Shown here: piece by piece, positions 28,567 to 37,256 of the stretch
Numbering within the stretch: the stretch's first letter is position 1
Layout of the letters: every line of letters begins with the position of its first letter
DNA from: Elusimicrobiota bacterium
GTDB lineage: Bacteria; Elusimicrobiota; Elusimicrobia; FEN-1173
Assembly: GCA_016714745.1 (NCBI GenBank)
Contig: JADKCG010000020.1
Span: forward strand, 1 to 64,000
Direction of reading: 5' to 3'
Length of the DNA: 64,000 bases
Made by a program: the position numbers and the translations under genes
The notes under the pieces: model-generated
Databases searched by the model: none
What the model was told of the DNA's origin: nothing
The model's input: the letters and a program-made list of their open reading frames with translations, nothing else

Positions 28567-30021
28567 ATGCCGGCTCTCGATGTGACCCAACAGCCACTAA
28601 ACCACGGGAAAAGAAACCAAGCACAACACCCTATTCAAACGGCTCTCACTATCGCCCTGGTAACCGACGATTTTTTTCCGGCCAAAACCGGCGTGGGCGT
28701 CCACGTTCAACAAATCGCACCGGAGCTGGTCAAGAAGGGCCACACTGTTCTGGTGTTAACCAGCCGTCGCCCCGGCCAGCCCGCCTATGAAACCTGGAAC
28801 GGGGTGCACATTCATCGGTTTTATAGCATACCCCTAGCGGGTTTTTATCAGGCCCTTCCTTCACTGAAAGACATCCTTGTGCTGTTACGGAACTACCAGG
28901 TCGATGTCGTCCATTTCCATTATTTGAGTTACCTGGTTTTTAAAGCAATGCAGGCGGCTCAAAGCATTCAACTGCCCACCGTTTACACGGCCCACATGAC
29001 GGTGGATTACCTGATACAACCCCTTTTCATGAAGCCCTTCCATCGGTTTCTAACTTGGGGCTACAACTGGCTCATGCGAAGGGTCGACCGCATCGTGTGC
29101 GTCTCCCGCAACCAAATGGCCGAATTCAAACCATTTAAAGCCGAAGTCCGTTTCATTTCCAACCCCATCGATTTCAAGGGCGACGAAGCCTCGGATACCA
29201 CCCGGCCCGATCAATTCAAGGTCCTGTATGTGGGCCGGCTCGAGCCTAAAAAGAATCTGGGTTATCTCATTAAGGCTTTTCAACTATTGGCCGCACAGCG
29301 GCCGAATGTGGAGCTGGTCATCGCGGGGACCGGCACCGAAGAACAGGACCTTCGTCGCCAAGTGATCAACGCGAACCTAATTGACAAAGTAACCTTCCTG
29401 GGCCATGTCCCCCACGACCAACTGCCAGCGCTTTACGCGTCCTGTGACTTGTTTGTTCTCCCCTCGGTATTGGACACGCAAGGGATGGTGGTTTTGGAAG
29501 CCATGCGGTTTCGCAAGCCGGTCATCGTCACCGACAAAATTGTTTCCGCCCAGGAATTGGTGGACCCCGGCGTGAACGGGTTTATCGTTGACGCGGATTC
29601 TGTGGAAGACCTGGCCGACAAACTGACCTTCTTTTATGACAACCCCACCCGCCGCAAACAAATGGGCCAAACCGGCCACGACCGGTTCCAGGTCGAAACC
29701 GCCGCCAGCGTCGCAAAAAAACTTAGCACGATATACGCCCAACACTGCAAGCCTCTTACTCCCCTCAAAACCGCTTCCTCAAAATGTCACACAGAGGAAA
29801 CCCAGGGGAAACGGCGGGGAAAAGGCTGTCTCTTATACTGTTGGTGGAAACTGAAGAAACGAACGGTGGAAGCCTGGGGACTTTGCCGGGGAGGTTTCTC
29901 AGAAAAGGGGGAGGGAATCCAGCGGGGGTTCCCGCGCTTCTTGGACGGGGTGAGCAACGGCAATCCATTGAGAAAGTGTTCCGAGCCGATGAATAAGCCG
30001 TCGGATATCTTAAGGAGATAA
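28567..30021 (+). CDS. GT4-family glycosyltransferase with abnormal read-through C-terminus (module C)
   Basis: A GT-B retaining glycosyltransferase. The N-terminal domain has LVTDDFFPAKTGVGVHVQ and HFHYLSYLVF; the C-terminal domain has VLYVGRLEPKKNLGYL, VIAGTGTEEQDLRR and the donor-binding EAMRFRKPVIVTD. The recognisable enzyme ends near residue 395 (AKKLSTIYAQH, about 29750). The remaining 90 residues are encoded by the direct-repeat promoter at 29788 and its leader, so the native stop has apparently been lost by recombination. It uses a nucleotide-sugar donor; acceptor unknown. It is the intact relative of the deleted copy at 15746. GAGGGAGG precedes the ATG. Confidence 0.85.
   Translation: MPALDVTQQPLNHGKRNQAQHPIQTALTIALVTDDFFPAKTGVGVHVQQIAPELVKKGHTVLVLTSRRPGQPAYETWNGVHIHRFYSIPLAGFYQALPSLKDILVLLRNYQVDVVHFHYLSYLVFKAMQAAQSIQLPTVYTAHMTVDYLIQPLFMKPFHRFLTWGYNWLMRRVDRIVCVSRNQMAEFKPFKAEVRFISNPIDFKGDEASDTTRPDQFKVLYVGRLEPKKNLGYLIKAFQLLAAQRPNVELVIAGTGTEEQDLRRQVINANLIDKVTFLGHVPHDQLPALYASCDLFVLPSVLDTQGMVVLEAMRFRKPVIVTDKIVSAQELVDPGVNGFIVDADSVEDLADKLTFFYDNPTRRKQMGQTGHDRFQVETAASVAKKLSTIYAQHCKPLTPLKTASSKCHTEETQGKRRGKGCLLYCWWKLKKRTVEAWGLCRGGFSEKGEGIQRGFPRFLDGVSNGNPLRKCSEPMNKPSDILRR
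29788..29839 (+). promoter_or_regulatory. Triple 11-bp direct-repeat promoter, copy 3 (inside the GT4 3' end)
   Basis: CACACAGAGGA (29788), AACCCAGGGGA (29799), AACGGCGGGGA (29810), then 13 nt to TATACT (29834-29839). The sequence through GAAGAAACGAAC is nearly that of copy 2, but the gene start expected there is gone. The next gene is the ThiF-like one at 30025, about 180 nt downstream. Confidence 0.65.
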
Positions 30022-30024
30022 CCC

Positions 30025-31005
30025 ATGAAAACTTTCGATCGCTTCGCACCGTCGTCTGTAACCGAGGAACAAAGGGCCGACCCGCAGGAACTGTTTGATT
30101 ATTCAAAGGCCTTCTCCCGCAACCTGGGCCTTGTTGACTCCCTTGAACAAAACCGGCTCAAACACAGCGTCGTCGCCATCGCCGGACTGGGCGGCGTCGG
30201 CGGGGTCCATCTCACCACGCTGGCCCGGCTCGGCATCGGCGGGTTTCATATCGCCGACTTTGACTCCTTTGAGGTCCAAAACTTTAACCGCCAAACCGGC
30301 GCCACCGTTTCCACCCTCGGCCGCCCCAAAATCGACGTCATGGCCGAACAGGTGATGGACATTAACCCCACCGTCCATCTCCGCCGCTTCGGTTCGGGCA
30401 TTTCCCGCCAAAACATTGCCGCTTTCCTGGACGGCGTCGATGTCGTGGTCGACGGGTTGGACTTCTTCGCCGTGGAAGCTCGGGAAATGTTGTTTGATGA
30501 GGCCGAACGACGAGGCATTCCCCTCATCACCGCCGGCCCCATCGGCATGAGCGTGGCCTGGCTGATCTTTCGGCCGGGGAGCATGTCCTGGAGGGACTAT
30601 TTCGCCTTTGACCTGGCCCCCGACACTTCCGGCAAATACCTGCTCTTCGCCCTGGGCCTGACCCCCCGCGCCACGCAAATGTCCTACCTCGACCGAAACT
30701 ATGTCGACCTGGACGCGCACCGTGGGCCCTCCCTGGCCCTGGCCGTGCAACTCTGTGCCGGAGTGGCCGCCGCGGAAGTGGTGAAACTGATCCTGAAGCG
30801 CGGCACGGTCAAGGCCGCGCCGCACTACCATCAGTTCGACGTCTACAAAGGGAAATTGGTGGCGGGGAAATTGCGCTGGGGCAACCGAGGGTGGGGCCAG
30901 AAGCTGAAAGCCTATCTGTATGGGCTCCTTCTTCGAAGGAAAACACAACGGAAGGAAAAACCAATTTTATTGCCGGAAGAACTGGTAGGAGTCCCGGACC
31001 TTTGA
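30025..31005 (+). CDS. ThiF/MoeB/HesA-family adenylyltransferase (E1-like), module C
   Basis: 326 residues, intact paralogue of the gene at 17622. Loop AGLGGVGGVHLTTLAR, signature DFDSFEVQNFNRQ, and the same lack of zinc-binding CxxC pairs. Regions of strongest identity include FDYSKAFSRNLGLV, AGPIGMSVAW and APHYHQFDVYKG. The last is distinctive and probably marks a subfamily. AAGGAGAT gives a strong ribosome-binding site. Probably driven by the repeat promoter at 29788. That both copies accompany a GT4 gene suggests they act in one pathway, adenylating a carboxylate or small carrier not identified here. Confidence 0.85.
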   Translation: MKTFDRFAPSSVTEEQRADPQELFDYSKAFSRNLGLVDSLEQNRLKHSVVAIAGLGGVGGVHLTTLARLGIGGFHIADFDSFEVQNFNRQTGATVSTLGRPKIDVMAEQVMDINPTVHLRRFGSGISRQNIAAFLDGVDVVVDGLDFFAVEAREMLFDEAERRGIPLITAGPIGMSVAWLIFRPGSMSWRDYFAFDLAPDTSGKYLLFALGLTPRATQMSYLDRNYVDLDAHRGPSLALAVQLCAGVAAAEVVKLILKRGTVKAAPHYHQFDVYKGKLVAGKLRWGNRGWGQKLKAYLYGLLLRRKTQRKEKPILLPEELVGVPDL

Positions 31006-31384
31006 AACCGCCGACCTTTGGACTTTCATTAACGCGGATGGAAAGTCAGGGGAGCTCGCCCAGTTGTTTCAGCGCTTCTTTCAGGTCGGCATGAGATTAG
31101 GGGACGTACTTAGGTTATTAGTTAACGCACGCATGGCTTCTGCATTGAAATGCGTTCGTGTCGGGAAACTGGGGTATTAGGGGAAGAATGGTTGTGGCGA
31201 GCCGGGGACAAGTGCGTTGCGGCAACGGCAAATCCCCCCCCCACCCCCCTTTGAAAAGGGGGGAAAAACAAAGCACGGGTTCAAAGGTTCTTCCTTTTGG
31301 ATCGGTTCTGCTGGCCCTGGTGTATTGATCTCTGCGAAAGGCCTCGCCTTTTGGCTTGCCTTAAAATCCGCGCAATGCGGACGG
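31006..31384. other. Intergenic stretch with a C6/G6 palindrome
   Basis: No convincing gene. A palindrome CCCCCCTTT-GA-AAAGGGGGG (31244-31263) is preceded by more C runs and followed by AAAAA. It resembles dispersed C/G-run repeats seen in other bacterial genomes and may terminate the ThiF transcript. The first 200 bases look like degraded sequence with no recognisable product. Confidence 0.4.
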
Positions 31385-31413
31385 TTGACAGGGATGGGGA
31401 AGGGGGGTATAAT
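31385..31413 (+). promoter_or_regulatory. Consensus sigma70 promoter of the iron operon
   Basis: TTGACA and TATAAT are separated by exactly 17 bp. The start site would be near 31420, giving a leader of about 17 nt before ATG 31437. The short dyad ATAA-TCG-TTAT at 31409-31419 overlaps the -10 box and could be an operator for Fur or DtxR, consistent with autoregulation; the dyad is short and weak. Confidence 0.75.
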
Positions 31414-31436
31414 CGTTATTGAGATCCAATTTCAAT

Positions 31437-31877
31437 ATGGACCCACTCCTTCTTTTACGTCAATCGATTAAAACCCGGGGCCTTCGGGAAACCTCTCAGC
31501 GGGAGTGGGTTTTACGATTTTTGGCCCAGGCCAAAGGGCATCTTTCTCAGGAAGAGATATTTGAAGGACTTCGCTCTCAGCAGGCGGGGATTGGGCGGGC
31601 GACGGTGTTTCGCACAGTTAAACTGTTGGAGGAAATTGGACTGGTGAGCCGGGTGACGTTTGCCGACGGCCAACATCGTTACGAATATGCGCACGAACGA
31701 CAACATCACGATCATATGATCTGTATGGAATGCGGGGAGGCGTTGGAGTTTTCCAGTCCCGCCATTGAGCGTTTGCAAAATCGTGTGGCACGGGCACGGG
31801 GGTTTTCGGTCCGCTGGCATCGGCATGAGATGTTCGGTCTTTGTTCCCGGTGTGCCAGAAAAAAGGCGGCGGCATGA
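31437..31877 (+). CDS. Fur-family metal-responsive repressor
   Basis: About 146 residues. An N-terminal winged helix (TSQREWVLRFLAQAKGHLS, with recognition helix around GIGRATVFRTVKLL) and a C-terminal dimerisation domain with HHDHMICMECG and CSRCARKK, the two CxxC zinc-structural pairs, plus the His cluster of regulatory metal sites. It controls iron or a related metal, and its gene is the first of an operon with FeoB and a DtxR-FeoA protein. A TTG at 31419 in frame is an alternative start, but ATG 31437 fits the promoter. The stop overlaps the FeoB start (ATGA). Confidence 0.9.
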   Translation: MDPLLLLRQSIKTRGLRETSQREWVLRFLAQAKGHLSQEEIFEGLRSQQAGIGRATVFRTVKLLEEIGLVSRVTFADGQHRYEYAHERQHHDHMICMECGEALEFSSPAIERLQNRVARARGFSVRWHRHEMFGLCSRCARKKAAA

Positions 31878-33841
31878 GCGCGACGTTGGACCCCGCGAAG
31901 GTCCCGACCCTGGTGTTGGTGGGCAATCCCAATGTTGGGAAGTCGGTGATTTTTGGGCGGTTGACGGGGAAATACGCCACCGTGTCGAACTATCCGGGAA
32001 CCACGGTGGAAGTCTCTTCGGGGCTGACCTGGTTGGCGGGGCAGAAGTGGCGTGTGGTGGACACGCCGGGGGTGAATTCCCTTTGGCCGTCTTCCGAGGA
32101 CGAGCGGGTGACTCGGGATTTCCTTTTGAAAGAGCGGCCCGATGTGGTGTTGAGCGTGATGGATTCAAAAAATCTTCAACGCGGGCTGATGACCCTGTTG
32201 GAGTTGGCTGAGTTCGGGTTTCCTTTGGTTGTTGTGTTGAACCTGGCCGACGAGGCTTTGGATCGGGGGATCGCGGTGGACGCGTTGGCTCTTTCGCGGA
32301 TCCTTGGTTGTCCGGTTGTCCCCACCGTGGCCACGACCGGGGAAGGCTTGGCCGAATTGAAACGCGCGGTGGAACACGCCTCGGTGGTCCCGGTGGTGAC
32401 GTCGGACCCACCGGAAATCGTTGACGCTCTCCATTCCCTGGAGGCTCATTTTCCTAAAGAAATCCCCTCAAGTCGCGCGGTTCGGTTGGCTTTGTTGGCA
32501 GGGGACGACACGGTTCTCACCTGGGCCCGCGCGAGGGGAGAGGCGGGGGGGATGGAGGCCGATCTGTTCGCGGCTGGGGAACGGGCGAGGCTCCGGTTTG
32601 CCCGGCCTCCGCGGCAAATCCTTTTCGAGTCGAGGGAGGCGCGTCTTCGGGGGATTTGCGCCGAGGTTCTTTCTGTTCGGGGGCGGCTGGCGCCACGGCT
32701 TTCCCAACGGTTGGGGGTGTGGTCCCTTCGGCCTTGGCCGGGGTTTCTGATTGCGGCCGTTGTCCTTTTTGGAGTTTATGAGTTCGTGGGAATCTTTGGC
32801 GCGGGGACGGCTGTTAACTTTTTAGAAAACACTGTTTTTGGAAAATGGATTACGCCCGGGGCCGCGTGGTTGGTGGACAAAATTCTCCCCTGGGCGTTCA
32901 CGCGGGACATCTTGGTGGGGCCCTATGGTGTGATCAGCATGGCGTTCTCCTACGCCTTTGCGCTCATCCTTCCCATCGTGGCGACTTTTTTTCTGGCGTT
33001 TGGCTTGCTGGAAGATTCGGGGTATTTGCCCCGACTTTCGGTTCTTTTGGACAGGGTTTTCCGTCTGATGGGGTTGAACGGGCGCGCCGTTCTTCCCATG
33101 ATTTTGGGGCTTGGGTGTGACACCATGGCCACCATGACCACGCGGATTTTGGACACGAAAAAAGAACGAATGATCGTGACGCTTCTTTTGGCGTTGACGG
33201 TGCCCTGTTCGGCCCAGTTGGCGGTGATTCTGGGAATGGCGGCGGGGCTTTCTCCCAAAGTGCTTGGGGTTTGGCTTTTTGTGCTGGTGGGCACGACGTT
33301 GGTCACGGGATGGGGCGCTTCGAAAATTCTTCCTGGCTCGCGGTCGACCTTTTTGATGGAAATTCCGCCCATTCGTCGACCGCTGTTCCGCAACATCTGG
33401 ATGAAAATGCAGGTTCGATTAGCGTGGTATCTCAAGGAGGTCGTGCCGCTTTTCGTCTATGGCACGCTGGCTCTCTTTTTCTTGGACCGATGGGGTCTTT
33501 TGAAAATGGCGGAGCGCGGCTTTTCTCCTATCGTGCAGGGATGGCTGGGCCTTCCGGCCCAGGCCACAGAAGCCTTCCTGATCGGATTTTTGCGGCGCGA
33601 TTACGGGGCGGCGGGGCTTTACACTCTTCAGAAAGCGGGGCTTTTGGACCTGCGACAAGTGACGGTGAGCTTGGTTCTTATTACACTGTTCATGCCCTGT
33701 CTGGCGCAATGGCTCATGATGTTCAAAGAACGCGGGTGGAAAGGTGCGCTCACCATTACGGTCGCTGTGCTGGTTGTGGCGTTGGGGATTTCGGGGGTAT
33801 TGAACCAGGTGCTCCTCAAGGTTCCTGGGTTGGTGGGATGA
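31874..33841 (+). CDS. feoB: Ferrous iron transporter FeoB
   Basis: 655 residues. The N-terminal G domain has G1 GNPNVGKS (17-24), a TVSNYPGTTVE switch region, G3 DTPG (63-66) and NLAD as G4; a helical regulatory region follows. The membrane part includes SYAFALILPIVATFFLAFGL, PRLSVLLDRVFRLMGLNGR and GLGCDTMATMTTRILDTKK, the conserved FeoB core with its Cys, then the second gate repeat. It imports Fe(II) across the inner membrane. The start at 31874 overlaps the Fur stop. It is slightly short for the family. FeoA is not a separate gene but is fused to the next protein. Confidence 0.95.
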   Translation: MSATLDPAKVPTLVLVGNPNVGKSVIFGRLTGKYATVSNYPGTTVEVSSGLTWLAGQKWRVVDTPGVNSLWPSSEDERVTRDFLLKERPDVVLSVMDSKNLQRGLMTLLELAEFGFPLVVVLNLADEALDRGIAVDALALSRILGCPVVPTVATTGEGLAELKRAVEHASVVPVVTSDPPEIVDALHSLEAHFPKEIPSSRAVRLALLAGDDTVLTWARARGEAGGMEADLFAAGERARLRFARPPRQILFESREARLRGICAEVLSVRGRLAPRLSQRLGVWSLRPWPGFLIAAVVLFGVYEFVGIFGAGTAVNFLENTVFGKWITPGAAWLVDKILPWAFTRDILVGPYGVISMAFSYAFALILPIVATFFLAFGLLEDSGYLPRLSVLLDRVFRLMGLNGRAVLPMILGLGCDTMATMTTRILDTKKERMIVTLLLALTVPCSAQLAVILGMAAGLSPKVLGVWLFVLVGTTLVTGWGASKILPGSRSTFLMEIPPIRRPLFRNIWMKMQVRLAWYLKEVVPLFVYGTLALFFLDRWGLLKMAERGFSPIVQGWLGLPAQATEAFLIGFLRRDYGAAGLYTLQKAGLLDLRQVTVSLVLITLFMPCLAQWLMMFKERGWKGALTITVAVLVVALGISGVLNQVLLKVPGLVG

Positions 33842-33864
33842 AATGAGCGAAAGGAAAATATCCA

Positions 33865-34563
33865 ATGACTGAAATGCAAAAGTATCCTCTGCCCACGGCG
33901 GAGCGGGAAGATGTGGAGGAGGCTTTGGGCCTTCTTTGGCATCAACGGGAGTTGGGGTTCACCGAAGGCGCTATGCTTCGACGATCGCTCAGCACCGCGG
34001 GATCTCCGGAAGGATTTGATCGGTTGATTCATCTTGGGTTCATAAAAGAAGAGTTGGGCCAGGTGTGGTTGACGCCGACAGGGGAAGAACTGGCCCGGGA
34101 CGTGACTCGGCGCCTGCGGTTGGCCGAGCGACTTTTAACCGATGTCCTGAGCCTTGACCACACCGCCGTGGATCCCAACGCCTGTGTGTTGGAACATACG
34201 ATTTCTCCGGAAGTCACTGAATCCATTTGCACTCTGTTAGGTCACCCGGGCGAATGCCCCCACGGGCATGCGATTCCGCCGGGGGCCTGTTGCCAAAAAA
34301 ACGACGCTCTGCTCTCTCCCATCGTCAAACCGCTTTCTCGCATGGCGGCGGGGGAATCCGGGCGTGTGGCTTACCTTCAATTGAAGGACCACCCGGAACT
34401 CCACCGTCTTTTAGCCCTGGGGGTTATCCCGGGAACTCCGTTGCATCTTCATCAGACCTTTCCGGCGTTTGTCGTGGAGGTGGGGGAAAGCCAGTTGGCA
34501 TTGGAGTCTTCGATCGCCGCGCGCATTTTCGTTCGCCGGGCAGAACTGCCCGAAATGTCGTAA
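33865..34563 (+). CDS. DtxR/MntR-family regulator with C-terminal FeoA domain
   Basis: 232 residues. An N-terminal winged helix, then the DtxR dimerisation/metal region (LTDVLSLDHTAVD, CVLEHTISPEVTESI, the metal-ligand pattern of C/E/H residues), a CPHGHAIP signature, and a C-terminal SH3-like FeoA domain (GVIPGTPLHLHQ, VEVGESQLALES). It probably represses iron uptake when Fe(II) is bound. It lies 23 nt after feoB and AGGAAAATAT precedes the ATG. Two metal-sensing repressors flanking one transporter in one operon is unusual. Confidence 0.88.
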   Translation: MTEMQKYPLPTAEREDVEEALGLLWHQRELGFTEGAMLRRSLSTAGSPEGFDRLIHLGFIKEELGQVWLTPTGEELARDVTRRLRLAERLLTDVLSLDHTAVDPNACVLEHTISPEVTESICTLLGHPGECPHGHAIPPGACCQKNDALLSPIVKPLSRMAAGESGRVAYLQLKDHPELHRLLALGVIPGTPLHLHQTFPAFVVEVGESQLALESSIAARIFVRRAELPEMS

Positions 34564-34579
34564 ACTGTCGTCTATCCTT

Positions 34580-35386
34580 ATGCCCCTGGCCCCGCTCGCT
34601 CGCCCTCTCGTGGTATTCGATTTGGAGACCACCGGTCTTTTGGTGGAACTGGACCGAATCATTGAGATTGGTCTGATTAAAATTTTTCCAGACGGGCGGA
34701 GAGAGCGGCTGGTCCAGCGGTTCAACCCCTTCATGAAAATTCCCGCTGAATCCATCGCGGTCCACGGGATCACCAACGACGTGCTGAAAGATAAACCGGC
34801 GTTTCGCGAATGGGCTCCGCGTCTTTTTGAGATTTTTGAAGGGTCAGACATTGGGGGATTCTCTTTGCGGCGGTTGGATATTCCGATGTTGACCAAAGAG
34901 TTTGAACGGGCCGGGTTCACCTTTTTAATGGAAGGGCGTCGGATCGCTGACGCGTCCGTTATTTTTCGCGAGAAGGAACGGCGGGACTTGAGCGCGGCTT
35001 ACCGTTTTTATTGCGGGAAAGAATTGGTGGATGCCCATTCTGCCGAAGCCGATGCGGAAGCGAGCCTCGACGTGCTCTTGGCTCAATTGGATCGTTACGA
35101 GGATTTGCCGAAAGACATGGCCGGGCTCCACGCGTTCTGCACCAAGCCGGGACCGTCCCAGGTGGATGTGGATGGTCGGCTTCTCTGGCGAGACGGGGAG
35201 GCGTACTTTAATTTTGGAAAACACCGATATCACAAACTGGCGGATGTGGTGAAGGAAGATCCCGACTATGTTCGGTGGATTGTTGAAAAAGCCGATTTCG
35301 CTCCCGACTTCGTAGAGATTTGCCGCCAAGCGCGCCAGGGCGTGTATCCGCGCCGGGAGATCGCTCCGGTTTCCCCGCGACCGTGA
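34580..35386 (+). CDS. DEDDh 3'-5' exonuclease (DnaQ-like)
   Basis: About 268 residues. Exo I FDLETTG with Asp and Glu near residues 14-16, Exo II around IGGFSLRRLDIPML, and Exo III HSAEADAEA with the general-base His. This is the RNase T/DNA polymerase III epsilon-type fold. The C-terminal 90 residues (YFNFGKHRYHKLADVV, DPDYVRWIVEK) are an appended domain seen in some DnaQ-like exonucleases. It degrades single-stranded or mismatched 3' ends; not shown to be a polymerase proofreader. The start ATG 34580 is the first that removes an unconserved extension. Confidence 0.88.
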   Translation: MPLAPLARPLVVFDLETTGLLVELDRIIEIGLIKIFPDGRRERLVQRFNPFMKIPAESIAVHGITNDVLKDKPAFREWAPRLFEIFEGSDIGGFSLRRLDIPMLTKEFERAGFTFLMEGRRIADASVIFREKERRDLSAAYRFYCGKELVDAHSAEADAEASLDVLLAQLDRYEDLPKDMAGLHAFCTKPGPSQVDVDGRLLWRDGEAYFNFGKHRYHKLADVVKEDPDYVRWIVEKADFAPDFVEICRQARQGVYPRREIAPVSPRP

Positions 35387-36291
35387 CCCCGCACGTCCTC
35401 CTCTGGTTGATTTTTTTTGTGGCGTTGTTCGGTATGCTCTATGTCGACCTGTTCCAGTCAAAATCAGAAAAAGCCATCACTCTTCGGGAAGCGGGACTTC
35501 GTTCGCTGGAGTGGGTGTTAGCGGCCCTGTTGTATTGCGGCGCCATCTATTGGTTTTTGACTCCCGCCAAAGCCGCGGAGTTTCTGACGGGATACCTGAT
35601 TGAAAAATCGCTGAGCGTCGATAACCTTTTTGTCTTTATCATGATCTTTTCGTATTTCAACGTTGAACCGGCCCATCAACCGCGTGTTTTGAAGTGGGGG
35701 ATTTTGGGGGCCATTGTCATGCGGTTTGTTTTGATCCTCCTGGGAACTTATTTGGTCAGTCGGTTTCAATGGGTGTTCTTTCTTTTTGGACTCATCCTGT
35801 TGTATTCCGCCTACAAGATGGCCTTCGATGTTGAGAAAGACTTTAACCCAAACGAGAACATTCTGTTTCGCGGACTGAGAAGGGTTCTCCCGATGACGGG
35901 GCTGTACGGAAATCGATTTTTGGCCAAAATTGACGGGAAATGGCACGCGACGCCGTTGTTCCTAACGGTGGCCGTGGTGGAATTCAGCGATTTGGTGTTT
36001 GCCCTTGACTCGATCCCAGCCATTTTCTCGATCACCACAGACCCCTTGATCGTTTTCACCTCGAACATCTTCGCGATCTTGGGCCTGCGCGCCTTGTATT
36101 TCCTGGTCAGCGGGCTGGTTCAGATGTTTGCCTACCTCAAGCCAGGGGTCGCCCTGATCCTCGCGTTCGTGGGTGTCAAGATGCTCATCGTCCATTGGGT
36201 TCACATCTCCACAGGCGTGTCCCTCGGCGTGGTGGTCGGCATTCTGGCCGCGTCGATCACCCTCTCCGTCGTTCGAGCCCCAAAACACTAA
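35383..36291 (+). CDS. TerC-family integral membrane protein
   Basis: About 302 residues starting at a GTG that overlaps the exonuclease stop (GTGA). It has eight or nine membrane helices and the TerC signatures EKSLSVDNLFVFIMIF and EFSDLVFALDSIPAIF, whose acidic residues in the membrane suggest metal-ion movement. This Alx/TerC group is linked to manganese export during co-translational metal loading and to tellurite resistance. No riboswitch is evident upstream because the gene starts inside its neighbour. Confidence 0.9.
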   Translation: MTPHVLLWLIFFVALFGMLYVDLFQSKSEKAITLREAGLRSLEWVLAALLYCGAIYWFLTPAKAAEFLTGYLIEKSLSVDNLFVFIMIFSYFNVEPAHQPRVLKWGILGAIVMRFVLILLGTYLVSRFQWVFFLFGLILLYSAYKMAFDVEKDFNPNENILFRGLRRVLPMTGLYGNRFLAKIDGKWHATPLFLTVAVVEFSDLVFALDSIPAIFSITTDPLIVFTSNIFAILGLRALYFLVSGLVQMFAYLKPGVALILAFVGVKMLIVHWVHISTGVSLGVVVGILAASITLSVVRAPKH

Positions 36292-36335
36292 ACCGAACCT
36301 TGCCCCAACTGGGGTTGTTTTATTTCAGGAGTTAT

Positions 36336-36354
36336 GTTATACAAAGCGTATAAC
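36336..36354. promoter_or_regulatory. Palindromic operator of the AbrB/PIN pair
   Basis: Perfect inverted repeat GTTATAC-AAAGC-GTATAAC, 22 bases before the antitoxin start and overlapping possible -10 sequences (TATACA, TATAAC). It is well placed for autorepression by the toxin-antitoxin complex. Confidence 0.6.
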
Positions 36355-36375
36355 TTATTCGTGCGGGAGGTTCTT

Positions 36376-36633
36376 ATGTTGATGAAGGTCCATAACAAAG
36401 GCCAAGTGGTTATTCCAAGCCAGATCCGCCACCTTCTCCATATTAAAATCGGCGATTACGTGGACATCCATGTGGGGTCCCGCGCCCGAAAGTTAAAACT
36501 GGGGAAACCCAGAAAACCGAAAAGTTTGGCCCTGGCGGGGGTTTTTTCTCGATACGGAGCTCAGCGCGAAAGTTTCCCCAGCCGCGACGAAATGCATGAC
36601 GCGCTTGCCCGAGGGCTGGCCAGTGAAAAATAA
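36376..36633 (+). CDS. AbrB/SpoVT-type antitoxin
   Basis: About 85 residues. The N-terminal swapped-hairpin DNA-binding domain reads KVHNKGQVVIPSQIRHLL and IKIGDYVDIHV, typical of AbrB/MazE-like antitoxins. The C-terminal 35 residues (FSRYGAQRESFPSRDEMH) are the likely toxin-binding tail. The start at 36376 has GGGAGG upstream. The gene ends inside the toxin gene. Confidence 0.85.
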   Translation: MLMKVHNKGQVVIPSQIRHLLHIKIGDYVDIHVGSRARKLKLGKPRKPKSLALAGVFSRYGAQRESFPSRDEMHDALARGLASEK

Positions 36634-37045
36634 GCCGTCGCTCATTGACACCAACGTCATCGTTCGTTATCTGGTGGAAGATCCGAATCGCGTGGATGAA
36701 AAGTTTAAAGGGGTTTTTTCTTTTTTCCCTCGGGTTGAGGCGGGGGAAATCAGCGTGGAACTTCCTGAATTGGTCTTGTTTGAAGTATTTTTCGTTTTGA
36801 CCAAACTGTATCATGTCCCACCCACAGAGACCGCCCGTCGATTGGCCCAGCTTTTGTCCTATCGGGGTCTTCTGATGCGGGACAAACCGCTCATCAAGTT
36901 CTGTCTCCGCCTTCTGCAGCAAAAACCCATAGGGCTGGTGGACGCTTATTTGGTGGCCTCAGCGCACGAGAGGGGAAACTTGACCGTTTACTCCTTTGAT
37001 AGAGGGCTCTCTAAGCAAGGGATCCGGTTCCTCCAAGTCGAATAG
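36623..37045 (+). CDS. PIN-domain toxin ribonuclease
   Basis: About 140 residues. The acidic PIN residues appear in LIDTNVIVRYL, a middle Glu near PELVLFEVFFVL, and VDAYLVASA and SFDRGLSK. VapC-like RNases cut tRNA or rRNA in a metal-dependent way. The GTG start overlaps the last codons of the antitoxin gene by 11 nt, so translation is coupled. The following 210 bases show no gene. Confidence 0.85.
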   Translation: MKNKPSLIDTNVIVRYLVEDPNRVDEKFKGVFSFFPRVEAGEISVELPELVLFEVFFVLTKLYHVPPTETARRLAQLLSYRGLLMRDKPLIKFCLRLLQQKPIGLVDAYLVASAHERGNLTVYSFDRGLSKQGIRFLQVE

Positions 37046-37256
37046 CTCGCATGTGAAAGAATCTCCGTTTCGTTATCAAGTCGTTTGGCGGGCAGGAGAG
37101 TCACTTTTAGTATCCTTTTTTTTCATTAACCTAAAAAATTTAGTTGACTGAGCATTTCCGTCCGGGAGGGTTGGAAAATACTGTTCCGGTCCCTGTCGAC
37201 GGTAGCCCTGTGCCAACCGGGGAATCCCGGCTAATTGTGTGGCTTGGTTGTCTGGG

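Noticed and set aside
31006..31384. Short frames between the ThiF-like gene and the iron operon
   Set aside because: They have no motif, no ribosome-binding site and run across the C/G palindrome.
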